Assembly: GCA_947303395.1 (NCBI GenBank)
Contig: CAMYYD010000003.1
Coordinates: 1 to 64,000 of the forward strand
Length of the DNA: 64,000 nt
Direction of reading: 5' to 3'
DNA from: an uncultured Bacteroidales bacterium
GTDB lineage: Bacteria > Bacteroidota > Bacteroidia > Bacteroidales > F082
In this document: positions 47,001 through 57,092 of the stretch, piece after piece
Numbering within the stretch: position 1 is the stretch's first letter
Layout of the letters: each line of letters opens with the position of its first letter
Made by a program: the position numbers and the translations under genes
Notes under the pieces: generated by a model
What the model was told of the DNA's origin: nothing
Databases searched by the model: none
What the model saw: only the letters and a program-made list of their open reading frames with translations

Positions 47001-48533
47001 TTAATAATCAAAAATTGACACTTCTTTTGCTTCTATAATAGGTGTTTGTGCATCTCGAATTTCTGTATTACAAATACTTAGCAACGGGAAACTCTCCAAC
47101 AACGCCGGCTTCACCCAAGTATTATTCCATATTTTAACTTCATTGCCTTTAACAAGCTGAGTGAGTGGTTCTTCATAAGCGATTTCAACATAATTCATAT
47201 GGAATGTGATTCGCTGCAACCAAATTTCCGATTCGCCAGTGTTTGACATCCTACGCAACTTGGTGTAAACATCTTTAACAACAACGTCCTTATTATACTC
47301 TATTCTGTTCAAGAAACAACTAATCAATGCAGTTCCCACATTAAACACTCTTGGTGAAGTCATCATAATCTCCAACGTAATAGAGATTAAGACGCGCATA
47401 TTTTCTTTTTCATATTTCGATTTATCTATTCGATTGAGAAGTTCAGAAAGCAGGCGTGCCACCATACCACTATTGGGTTGTTTCTTGGCAAACTGAAGAA
47501 TATAAAGCAACTCCTTTTGAACCGTAGTAAACAAAGAATAGCGACCTTTATAGATCGGTGGTTGTGATAAATAAGCCAATTTATCGGCTTTGATAGAACT
47601 CAGCACAATCTCTTCAGACAAATGGGTTTTTGATGAATTCATTCGTAAATTCAGATCTATCAGCACTTCCTGCAAAACCATCACAATGGTTTCCAACCTT
47701 TCCTTACTGTTGGCAAAAACCCGATAATCATCCCTGTAACGAAGGATATAATACTCTTCGTCACCGAAGCCCTTGGCTGCAAGTTTATCATAGAGGCATG
47801 CATCAGCATAGGCTAAAACCATCTCGGCTATGAGGTCAAACAACACACTTCCCTGCGGAATTCCATTTGTTTGGTCATAGTTCATCGCACCCATATAATG
47901 GTCAATAGCATTACCTAAGTTCTTTTCAGCGCGATGTTCTTTTGCGTAATTTTTACCATAAAGGCTCCATGGAATGGTATGGGTATAAATGGAGCCATAG
48001 CAATCTGTTATATCAGTAATGAACACATATTGATACTTTAGCGCCAAAGCTATTGATTCTTGTTCAAAATCATCCCACCATGCGGGTATATCAATACCAG
48101 CTTGAGCTTGTTTCTTAATCTTCTTAACCTTAGGTAAGCTTGCCACGATGATGTTTGGCCTACCTCTGTTTACAAAGTGACGTTTGACTACATCCCAATT
48201 ATCTGCCTCAGTTATTGTTCGTACAAGCAAATAGTAAATATAAGGATTGGCCAATTGTATCCGCCGATATGCATAACGTCCATCCTTATTCATCAAAAGC
48301 TGGTGATTTACGCCTTCAAAGCCAGATGGCATCTTTTTCTTATCTGCCAAACAAGTATGAATATCTTTCCGACCTACAACCTGTTTGACAAATTTCAAAA
48401 TCTTTGAAAAGTCATAGTATTCAGGTAGATTGACCGTACAATATGACGAAGGAAGCAACAGATATTCTCTCGCTTTTCTTGAATCAAGCTCTATTATAGT
48501 ATTAGGTTTCATTTTCTTTTTTATGAATAACAT
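47001..48533 (-). CDS. Reverse transcriptase, UG/Abi-like (candidate DRT-type)
   Basis: VFITDITDCYGSIYTHTIPWSLYGK; TNGIPQGSVLFDLIAEMVLAYAD; YYILRYRDDYRVF; LNLRMNSSKTHLSE; long C-terminal helical extension. Confidence 0.88.
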   Translation of the reverse strand: MLFIKKKMKPNTIIELDSRKAREYLLLPSSYCTVNLPEYYDFSKILKFVKQVVGRKDIHTCLADKKKMPSGFEGVNHQLLMNKDGRYAYRRIQLANPYIYYLLVRTITEADNWDVVKRHFVNRGRPNIIVASLPKVKKIKKQAQAGIDIPAWWDDFEQESIALALKYQYVFITDITDCYGSIYTHTIPWSLYGKNYAKEHRAEKNLGNAIDHYMGAMNYDQTNGIPQGSVLFDLIAEMVLAYADACLYDKLAAKGFGDEEYYILRYRDDYRVFANSKERLETIVMVLQEVLIDLNLRMNSSKTHLSEEIVLSSIKADKLAYLSQPPIYKGRYSLFTTVQKELLYILQFAKKQPNSGMVARLLSELLNRIDKSKYEKENMRVLISITLEIMMTSPRVFNVGTALISCFLNRIEYNKDVVVKDVYTKLRRMSNTGESEIWLQRITFHMNYVEIAYEEPLTQLVKGNEVKIWNNTWVKPALLESFPLLSICNTEIRDAQTPIIEAKEVSIFDY

Positions 48534-48637
48534 TCTCTATCAAAGACGTATTCTCGCAAACTAATTCGTAAAAAGTGTTTAATAGCTATTCTCTAAACCA
48601 CTTAACGTTATCACCATTGATTCACCCTTTTATACCT

Positions 48638-48847
48638 TTATCCTATCTCCATCAACTTCTGAAACATCTCCACTCTCTCCTCTTTCAACTCACCTTTGTT
48701 CATCAAATTTCTGTTAAGCTTAACAAAATTCAACATCTAGTGTTCTTCTAGGCGGTGCTTAGATGGATTCCTGTGGTTTTTCTCCATAAAATCCATGACT
48801 TCATTGTATTTTGATATCCACAATTCGTCCTGCGTCATTATTTCCAT
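48638..48847 (-). pseudogene. Small helicase-associated (HA, PF03457-like) domain protein with in-frame TAG
   Basis: Minus-strand conceptual translation MEIMTQDELWISKYNEVMDFMEKNHRNPSKHRLEEH*MLNFVKLNRNLMNKGELKEERVEMFQKLMEIG*; TAG at 48737-48739. Confidence 0.75.
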
Positions 48848-48865
48848 TGTTCATTAACGTCGTAT

Positions 48866-50317
48866 CTACACCACTTTATGTGCATTCCCCACATGCCTCA
48901 ACGGTCTGCCCTCGCTGATAGCTCTCAGTTTCACTACTTCTGTATAACCCCAGTCATTCACCATACCGCTATAGCCCGCTTTCTTCAAAAGCAACATTGC
49001 CGTCAGCATAATCAATCGTTGAGACACCATAAACACCAACTCCTGCTCCGTTAGAAAACTCAGTTTCTTATTCTTGGGCAACCAGCCATGCAAGAATTGG
49101 TTCCTGCACGAAATACAAATCTTTTCGTCTTCGTCAAGTTCAATCCTCAACTGCTCAAACACAGATTCCAGCTTCACTGCATTGGGCAAATTGTTCACGG
49201 AATTAACTTTTGACTCTAATTTCTTGTAATCCTCAGCAGCGACTTTCTCCTTGATCTTTTTCAACCCTTTATTCAACTCATATTTCAATTGCGATGCAAT
49301 CTCCTTATCCGTTATCACCTTGGCCTCATCTGATTTCTGAACAAGTTGGTTGGCTATCGTTTCCAAAGCCACAACTGCCAGCACACCCCTTGATGTTCCG
49401 TCTATAGCGGAAGCATCTATCAGCAGTTTTGCCGCTCTTGCAAACTCTTCATTTTTAATTAACAGCTGTAGTAAGGCATTCATTTGCTCCGTTGTCAGTT
49501 CAAACTGTTTGTGGTCATCATCCACATAGCGCGTTTTATCCAGCAACGGATATTTGTGTTTTTTATTCCTCTCCCTATTGTGATACCTTACGATGAGTGG
49601 AATCCTATCCTTAGGCTTATCATCCGTGTAATCAGAAATAAAGTAGCCTCTATCAGCAAAACTATAACCTGCGAGCAGTCCATAGACTATTCTCACCGCC
49701 TCTACAGCCTTTTCAAACAGGTCTATACTCATTATCTTCTGAGCACGGAACACGCAGTAGGCATCATCACCTGTCATCATTTCCTCAAAACTTACGATAA
49801 TGTTATTATCTCCCGACAGTCTAATCAAAAAAGCATTCTTCCAACTACTATGCTGATTCTTGTCTGTGGTCATATTATACCCTAGACTCATGTCTGTGTA
49901 TCTGAAATCATCCTTGCTATATCTGATGTACGCACAGTGTTTAGAGTTTTTCCATTTCGACGGATCCACTTCCGTTCCGAAACTCTTATAGGTCACCTTT
50001 ACTTCTTGTGGCCCTTTTTCGTTGATGGTTTGTGTAAACCCCAGTGCATCAGTATTCAACAGCAGAATCTGAATCTTGTTTGGAACAAACAGTACTGCCG
50101 GTTTAGAAAAGAAATATTCCCCATCGAAATCATCCCCATCGGGAACAGAGAACTTCAAGATGAAGTTGTCATCATCATTCTTTTCAAACTTTGCATTATA
50201 TACACGTGTAGGATTGTCTATGCCAAGAAGGAAATCAGTCTCTCCCTTCTCAACACTCTCCACGAAAGTTAACATATGTTTATCCTGTTCGAAAATTGTA
50301 TCCATAGAGAAAACCAT
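48866..50317 (-). CDS. ApeA-like / HEPN-domain protein
   Basis: C-terminal ICISCRNQFLHGWLPKNK (Rx4H) within a helical region; N-term beta-rich domain. Confidence 0.65.
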   Translation of the reverse strand: MVFSMDTIFEQDKHMLTFVESVEKGETDFLLGIDNPTRVYNAKFEKNDDDNFILKFSVPDGDDFDGEYFFSKPAVLFVPNKIQILLLNTDALGFTQTINEKGPQEVKVTYKSFGTEVDPSKWKNSKHCAYIRYSKDDFRYTDMSLGYNMTTDKNQHSSWKNAFLIRLSGDNNIIVSFEEMMTGDDAYCVFRAQKIMSIDLFEKAVEAVRIVYGLLAGYSFADRGYFISDYTDDKPKDRIPLIVRYHNRERNKKHKYPLLDKTRYVDDDHKQFELTTEQMNALLQLLIKNEEFARAAKLLIDASAIDGTSRGVLAVVALETIANQLVQKSDEAKVITDKEIASQLKYELNKGLKKIKEKVAAEDYKKLESKVNSVNNLPNAVKLESVFEQLRIELDEDEKICISCRNQFLHGWLPKNKKLSFLTEQELVFMVSQRLIMLTAMLLLKKAGYSGMVNDWGYTEVVKLRAISEGRPLRHVGNAHKVV

Positions 50318-50322
50318 GCTTC

Positions 50323-53300
50323 TTAATACTCAAACATCCTTTTCGACCTGCTCAGTCCGTATTCATCCAAACTTTGATCTAGTTCTGCGAGCAATTTTTT
50401 GATTGCATCTATTAAAAAATTGGTTTTCCCTTCATAGTTATCTATTAGATGCATCAGTATCACTCTGAGGTTTATGCAGTCTTTTGCCACTTCAAACAAC
50501 ACTTCATCACCCTTGAGAGGGAGTTTCCGTAGGCTTTCTTTAAAACCTACTAAAGTTTCTTTCGAAAGGTCATACATCTGGTTTATATCACCGTCAACAA
50601 CAGGAAGACATGCCGGTAGAACTTCTCTTACCTTAACAGTCTCATCACCTCTGATACTCTTTGTAAAGAGCGCCTCTATCATTTGTTTGGAAAGTTCATC
50701 TTTTCTTACGAGACCTTTCCCAACCAATGGCAATACAACGTGTTCCACATAACTGGTCTTATCCTTTATACAATGCGATTCTCCCAATATGTCTTCAAAC
50801 AGACATTTCTTGAAATAATCAGCATCACCTTTCTTGGCAAATGCATCAACCAGCCATTCATAGAACACATCCATATGAGCTGGAGCCGGTTTCATTCCCC
50901 ATGCAGCATGGCTGAGTGTAACAACCTCATCATCACACACCAGATGGCGGAAATTGTTGCAATTGAAACTGGCATCCTGTGCCTTATGCAAGAAAACCAG
51001 AGCACCGACACCTCTAAGCCAAGCATCCTGCTCGCTCATCAAAGCCGTCATCACAGCATCTGATTTGTTCCAATAGTCGTACTCCATAAGCTCAGCCATC
51101 AGCATTACGCTCACTTTGTAGCACGGCTCAATCGTCTTGTCGGAATAAATCTTAAGTAACGTGGGTCGCAACTGCTTTAGTACATCTACATATTCTGTAT
51201 GCGACAGTCTCAATAATATTTTGGCAGTAAAGTACTGCCCCCAAACCCCGTAGCTATGGCCCTCACAGCCAATATAGTCCAAGAAATGGGCATTGAAGCA
51301 CGTTACAATTTGATCGTATTTTAGACCCATCAGAATGGTGGCGTCATTATGTATCATTCCTCTGTATGGAGTATTTATATACCCTACAGGATAATTGGAA
51401 TAATGCCCTTTCAGGATAAAGTCTTTCAGAGTGGTAACCCAATAAGCATCCTTATGCATTTCATTTTCCATATGACATAAGATAACGTGGGCTTCTTCAT
51501 CTGACATATCAGCCAGGAAATAGCCCAATGTCGCCAACTTGTCGTATGTCCTCCATTCACGAATATCTCTTAAAATATGGTCAACCTTACCACCCTTCAT
51601 GATTTCCTTTTGGCAATCCAACCACTTCAAGAAGCCCCCGTCAGCCACTTTATCTAATTCCACATTTTCTCGCTCTGACGTTATCTCTGCATAGTTATAG
51701 ATAGTCTGAACACCCTCCCTGCTCATTGTCTCCTTTATGTGTTTCATCACCTTCTCAAAGGCGACATCCCCAATTTGGGTTATCAGCAGCGGCAACTTAT
51801 TGGTTGCGCCCTGCAATGAGTTCGACAATGTGTAAGCTTCCACTTTCCCTTCTCCATAGTCAAATATCAGATACCTGTCGTGTAACACATTATGGGAAAT
51901 GGGTATGTCTATAACCACCAGTTTCATTGGAGCGAACATCCTAGGATTAGCCTTAATGCTCTCAACTATTCTTCTCTTCCTCCATCCATCTTCATCCTCT
52001 TTCACTTCTTTGTTAGTGCCGTCAGGATTGGTGCGAAGCTGAGTCTGTGTCAGCACAGTGTATTCGCTGCTTATATTTGCTGAAGCAAGAAAATACATTG
52101 CCACATCCTCGAAGTACGGGTCTTGCAGGAATAATCTTTGGGAGTTCTTAGCTTTATCCTTAAACCATTCAAGGAACGATAACAGGCCATGCTCTTCCTC
52201 TTTGGCATCCCATCCTTTTGGGAAAAAAACATCATTGCATTTTTGTGGTTTCTTTCTATATACACGCTTTTTCTCTAGCTCACCAATAGTCGAGTGCATA
52301 CTCTCGCCACGCTCAATGGTCATCGCCTCATCCACTTCCTTTCGCATTTTTTCAGGAACCACATTGCGTATTTCTTTCAGCCATTTCGTCGTGATTTTCA
52401 TCTTTCCACCAATCAATCCGGCAGTAATACTAATACGTTTCAGGAAATGACGCAAGGTGTCAGTGACCACCACTGTTTCACCATTTCTCTCACGCCAAAT
52501 CTTTATCTCTATACTATCTGGGCATTTCTCGAAAGAATATTTGAGTTCCACATCACTGACCGCCACAATCTCTTTTCTCTCAATGCTGTCATGTACAGTC
52601 CTTCCATCCTCTTTACATACTACATTTATAGTCAGCACATCGCCCATCTCAACCAACTTCTCGTGAATATAAACATGTTGAACGAAAGGAGTCCCTTTCT
52701 CCCAGCAACATTCCACAAGGGGTCTTCCAGCAGCATCTCTGTCGAGAGCAACCACTATCTCCAGATTCCCAACATGGTCATAACGCTCTCCAAAAGGCAG
52801 ATGTGTTTGTTCTTTAAGGTAATCCTCTAGCAAAGCTGATGCTTTTTCTATATCATCAGGTATTTTCCCGTCTATTTCAAACAACCTTGCAGGATCAATC
52901 ATCTGTATTATTTGAGTAAAAGAAGACTGACTACCCAGAATTGGCTCTTGTCCCCATTCCTCGTAGTTCGACTCCTGTGTAAAACTCACATCATAGTTGA
53001 ATTGACTGGTATCCACTCCCCACTTTAGGAACGATGCTTTCAAACTTACTCCGTTCACAAGATCTTCGTAAACACCCAGTACAATGTCTCTTTCTCCCGA
53101 CCAGATAACCTTTCTGATGCTCAGCCTTTCACTCTTCTTACCAAACACACACGAGCCAATTTGATTTGAGCCTAGTACAATAGGTTTGGGCATCTTATCA
53201 GGAGAGGGTGTTATCAGGCCATAAGCAACTCGCCACTCCATACTATTCTTCCCAACACGAAGAGCATATATGCTGATAGTCATAAAATTGAAACTTACCA

Positions 53301-53400
53301 GCATATTGTTCTTCTCTAATATCTTCTTTATTGCCATATTGTTATATATGTTTCCATCATCCCTGCAGCACAAACATATAGCTACAGAAATCACAAACAA
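50323..53400 (-). CDS. Large protein with PLD-like segment, VPA1262-family-like
   Basis: RLFLQDPYFEDVAMYFLA...HDRYLIFDYGEGKVEAYTLSNSLQG (HxRx4D); family name from recollection of VPA1262-type sequences; the real start is probably the MAIKKILEKNN methionine. Confidence 0.5.
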   Translation of the reverse strand: MFVISVAICLCCRDDGNIYNNMAIKKILEKNNMLVSFNFMTISIYALRVGKNSMEWRVAYGLITPSPDKMPKPIVLGSNQIGSCVFGKKSERLSIRKVIWSGERDIVLGVYEDLVNGVSLKASFLKWGVDTSQFNYDVSFTQESNYEEWGQEPILGSQSSFTQIIQMIDPARLFEIDGKIPDDIEKASALLEDYLKEQTHLPFGERYDHVGNLEIVVALDRDAAGRPLVECCWEKGTPFVQHVYIHEKLVEMGDVLTINVVCKEDGRTVHDSIERKEIVAVSDVELKYSFEKCPDSIEIKIWRERNGETVVVTDTLRHFLKRISITAGLIGGKMKITTKWLKEIRNVVPEKMRKEVDEAMTIERGESMHSTIGELEKKRVYRKKPQKCNDVFFPKGWDAKEEEHGLLSFLEWFKDKAKNSQRLFLQDPYFEDVAMYFLASANISSEYTVLTQTQLRTNPDGTNKEVKEDEDGWRKRRIVESIKANPRMFAPMKLVVIDIPISHNVLHDRYLIFDYGEGKVEAYTLSNSLQGATNKLPLLITQIGDVAFEKVMKHIKETMSREGVQTIYNYAEITSERENVELDKVADGGFLKWLDCQKEIMKGGKVDHILRDIREWRTYDKLATLGYFLADMSDEEAHVILCHMENEMHKDAYWVTTLKDFILKGHYSNYPVGYINTPYRGMIHNDATILMGLKYDQIVTCFNAHFLDYIGCEGHSYGVWGQYFTAKILLRLSHTEYVDVLKQLRPTLLKIYSDKTIEPCYKVSVMLMAELMEYDYWNKSDAVMTALMSEQDAWLRGVGALVFLHKAQDASFNCNNFRHLVCDDEVVTLSHAAWGMKPAPAHMDVFYEWLVDAFAKKGDADYFKKCLFEDILGESHCIKDKTSYVEHVVLPLVGKGLVRKDELSKQMIEALFTKSIRGDETVKVREVLPACLPVVDGDINQMYDLSKETLVGFKESLRKLPLKGDEVLFEVAKDCINLRVILMHLIDNYEGKTNFLIDAIKKLLAELDQSLDEYGLSRSKRMFEY

Positions 53401-53945
53401 CTTTCAAGTACTTCATTTTTGTGGAATATTAAGAATGTTCTCCTATTCATGTGACACAAACGACCCTTACTTGCGCCCAAAAATAACTGAGTCTGATTCT
53501 AAGCTTTCAATGGTGTACTACACGTTCTTTGGGATGTCAACGCCATATTGACCAGACTGAGAATCAAGAATTACGCTTTAGATGATTGAGTCAGCGTCGT
53601 TATAGGTTGATACCTTCACTTTGCCTATTTGCCTATTTTCCTATCTTGTCCAACAATGTTTTATCAATAATCTTTATTTATCTTTTCTGATAAAGGTTAA
53701 ACTTGCTTCTATCTCTTCTAATGTAATATAACACCTCCCCAAATCGCATACACTTACTCTGACGTGACGCAGCCATAGTCCACTGAACAATAACGTGCTT
53801 CGTTGTCCATAAATTCACTACATCATTACATTCTGCATCATTTTCTATAAAAATGAGAGCTTCCCAAGCCATCTGCAAAATAATCTACTTAAGAGAAAAA
53901 CTTCACATCGGCTCTTGTTAACATTACTAACACCCTTAAAACTCA

Positions 53946-54870
53946 TTACATCCTACTTCTCGGATGATGGTTCATCAATATCTCACGTTGCCTAAACGGA
54001 TTGACATGGAAATAAATCTGCGTGGTTGAGATGGAACTGTGACCTAAAATGTGCTGGATATATGATATATCTACGTTTTCTTCGAGAAGAAGCGTTGCGA
54101 ATGTGTGGCGGAAAGTGTGTGGTGTTACATGCTTTTCTATGTTGCATTCGCGAGTCAGTTGACGGACTAATGGTTTGAGGACCCAGTTTTCGGCCAATAT
54201 GGCTGGTGAAAAATGCATCCTCGGGATCTTCTAAAGATTTTCTGAGTTTTATCCACTGTCGTAGCGGATTCAAAATCGCTGGCAGGCATATGTCAACTAT
54301 CCGTTCTTTGTTACCTTTCCCGATTATTCGCACCTGTCCCAACTGTAAATCCACATCTTTATTTCTCAATCCGCACAACTCCCCGATTCTCATTCCCGAG
54401 CCGAATAAAAGCTCAATGATAGCTTTGTTGCGAACATTCAGAAATTTTTGCCTGTCGCTTTCAGTAGCGGTTATCACCTTGTCAAGTCTGCCAACAATTC
54501 TCTGCATCTCGTCTTTTGTCATAACCACCGGCAATCTCACTGGTGGTTTCAACCTTATGTGCAAACTACGTAAAGGATTGTTAAACTCTTCAAACTCCCC
54601 TTCGAGATAATTCATCAACGCATTGACTGATGCTATCTTTCTTTTAATTGTTTTATATCGATATTTCGATAACGATTCGATCCACTTTTTCAAATAATCT
54701 CTTGTCACATCGCACAATTGGGCGTTTACAGTCAACTCCTCAGCAAATTGTCTTATATCAAAACGATAAGCTTTAATTGTTTTCTCGTCAAGTTTTCTCT
54801 CAAACCGGCAGTAGCGCAAAAACTCCTCCGACGCCTCTGCCATTGCAATTTGTTTAACATCCTTTGTCAT
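53946..54870 (-). pseudogene. Tyrosine recombinase/integrase, frameshifted
   Basis: N-term in the 53992-54870 frame (to EDAFFTSH); C-term catalytic part [39 protein letters not shown] in the 53946-54218 frame; shift near a T5 run at about 54210-54220. Confidence 0.88.
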
Positions 54871-54913
54871 AGCCGTTTTTGCGGCAAGATAAGGAATAAT
54901 TTTGGACTGGGAG

Positions 54914-54938
54914 TAGCGATAATAGCAAATTATCGCTA
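54914..54938. promoter_or_regulatory. Perfect 10-5-10 inverted repeat upstream of the integrase
   Basis: TAGCGATAAT AGCAA ATTATCGCTA. Confidence 0.75.
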
Positions 54939-55017
54939 GTATATAATACTATACTTATCATATCCATATTTATAATCAGGAAGCCAACAATGACAAAATA
55001 TACAAAACCATGGTCAA

Positions 55018-56970
55018 TTATTTTTCCATGGATCTAATCAATTGATTCCAGCTATCGTATATGGTGGAACGGTCGCTGTTTTCAACCAATGCGTAAAATA
55101 TTGATTCGTCTATGGTTTTGTTGATGTTTAATTTGTCTAACGCTTCTTGTATAATGGTAATCACATCGTTTTTATCAGCCAGCTTCTCTGGTGCTTGGTT
55201 GTTATAAAACGCCTTTAGTTTTGTTTGAAGATCAATGTCATTGGTTTTTATCTTTTTCCCGGATATTTTTTCTATCTTGTCGAGATAACAACCCTTATAA
55301 CTCTGAACAAACTCATTGTCTATTTCCTTATCTTCATATCTGCTTTTAATCTCCACAATTTGTTTCTCTATCGCATCTTGAAGAGCTTCTTCCATTTGAG
55401 GTGCTGTTATATTCGATAGTTTCAGACATCTCATTAGCAATATTGACAGCACTCTTATATCTGAAATAAACACACTTTCTTGTGTATAAACAGGTAACGC
55501 GAAACCATCAATATGCTTCTTTGTTTTAAGAGAATTTATCAGTTCCGTACAATGTTCGTCTATCAACCTGTCTCTGTCAAATATCAACAACGATTTTTCC
55601 CATAATGATTTGGTGTTTTTAATTTCGCTAAAAAACACCTTGTACATATCAACCTTGTCCAAAATTTTGGATATTCCGCCCAATACCCAGAACATTATCT
55701 TTGTATCATGGTGGGCAACATCCATTGAAAACAATTTATGCAACAAACGCGCATCGTCATCACCTTCAACAAAAATAATCTTGTCAGCCTCTATTGCCGA
55801 TATAAAATCCAATCCTGCGGCAGTACTGTCAATACTTCTAATCACCGGCGTCGGCAACACAGGATAAGGCCCGGTAAAATGAGGACTGTTGAGCTTGGGT
55901 AATTCCTTTTTATACAAACAGTTAACTGTTCCTTGACCGGAACCATCAATATGAAATAATTGCGTCAATGATGCCGCGCGAATCAAAGATTCATTATGCG
56001 TTGTTATTATTACCTGATTGTTCAGGAAAGAATTGCTTAAGATTTGCAACAACCTTTCTTGAATGTCTCTGTGAATATGACTGTCGGGCTCATCTAGCAA
56101 GACCAGATTCAAATCTTTTTTCTCATCCACCTGATGATAGACATCCAACAAAATCTCTATGACTTGCAATGTGCCACTTCCAAGTAAAGCTATGTCTTTT
56201 TCAACATTATCATCAGCATTTACGTAGTTTATAACAATTCTCTTATCTTTGTTTATATCGCTACGATTAATGAATCTAATGTTGGCGTACGATGTGCTAC
56301 CATATAAAACAAAAGACAAATCCTCTTGAAATTTATTGAATCTTGCAGTATGGTATAATTTGTAAATCCTATTTCGGATAATCCGATAAGACTGTCTTTT
56401 TCTGATATTATCTTTGAGATTTGGTTCTGTGACAAAATCCTCACGTTGCTCAATATATGCAACCGGAGACGCATAATACGACGATATGCTGCCATTGTTC
56501 AAATAATCGAAAAACGTGTTAAACTTATTATAGTCAAACGATTTTTCATTTATCAGTGATATGACATATCGTGTATTTGTCGAGTTACTGATAGAAAAAC
56601 CCAAAGAAATTTCTTGCCTTTTTTCTTCTGATACAACGACGGCTTCTATAATTATCGGCAATTTTACGTTTCTATCTCTAAACAAGTCGTCAAAATCGGG
56701 ACAACGAACGCTGTTGATTTCATCAAAATTAAAATATTTGTTATAGGTCGGTCCTAAAATATAATCGCCTTTTTTATATCTGCCTGTAACAGCTCTTTGA
56801 GCAACTTTCAATAGTTTTTCAAAACACTCCACCCATAATGCCAGAGCTTCTAAAATAGTAGTCTTTCCACTATTATTAACACCCGTCAAAATGCTTATTT
56901 GTTTGTCAAGATTTATCTCTAAATCTTTTATTGACTTAAAATCCTTAATATGAAGCGTTTTTATATACAT
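55018..56970 (-). CDS. OLD-family-like ATPase with TOPRIM domain
   Basis: TLHIKDFKSIKDLEINLDKQISILTGVNNSGKTTILEAL; LVLLDEPDSHIHRDIQERLL; VIITTHNESLIRAA; TOPRIM-like KIIFVEGDDDARLLHKLF...LLIFDRDRL. Confidence 0.85.
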   Translation of the reverse strand: MYIKTLHIKDFKSIKDLEINLDKQISILTGVNNSGKTTILEALALWVECFEKLLKVAQRAVTGRYKKGDYILGPTYNKYFNFDEINSVRCPDFDDLFRDRNVKLPIIIEAVVVSEEKRQEISLGFSISNSTNTRYVISLINEKSFDYNKFNTFFDYLNNGSISSYYASPVAYIEQREDFVTEPNLKDNIRKRQSYRIIRNRIYKLYHTARFNKFQEDLSFVLYGSTSYANIRFINRSDINKDKRIVINYVNADDNVEKDIALLGSGTLQVIEILLDVYHQVDEKKDLNLVLLDEPDSHIHRDIQERLLQILSNSFLNNQVIITTHNESLIRAASLTQLFHIDGSGQGTVNCLYKKELPKLNSPHFTGPYPVLPTPVIRSIDSTAAGLDFISAIEADKIIFVEGDDDARLLHKLFSMDVAHHDTKIMFWVLGGISKILDKVDMYKVFFSEIKNTKSLWEKSLLIFDRDRLIDEHCTELINSLKTKKHIDGFALPVYTQESVFISDIRVLSILLMRCLKLSNITAPQMEEALQDAIEKQIVEIKSRYEDKEIDNEFVQSYKGCYLDKIEKISGKKIKTNDIDLQTKLKAFYNNQAPEKLADKNDVITIIQEALDKLNINKTIDESIFYALVENSDRSTIYDSWNQLIRSMEK

Positions 56971-57092
56971 AATAGTTTATGCTTAATGAATTGCAAAATT
57001 AATAATTATTTCTCAACTATATTGTAAAATTTAAAATAAAAAACCTTTAAACTTCCCAAACCTTATCTGTATTGTGCTTCTTGTGTTATAGA

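Noticed and set aside
47001-48533. RT as the enzyme of a diversity-generating retroelement acting on the FISUMP-like proteins
   Set aside because: Motifs (IPQGSVLFD, YRDD, long C-terminal extension) fit UG/Abi-like RTs rather than DGR RTs, and no template repeat was seen.
53678-53878. 66-aa minus-strand ORF between the large PLD-like gene and the integrase
   Set aside because: Looks somewhat protein-like (FGEVLYYIRRDRSKFNLYQKR) but no family recognised and no clear ribosome-binding context; left unannotated.
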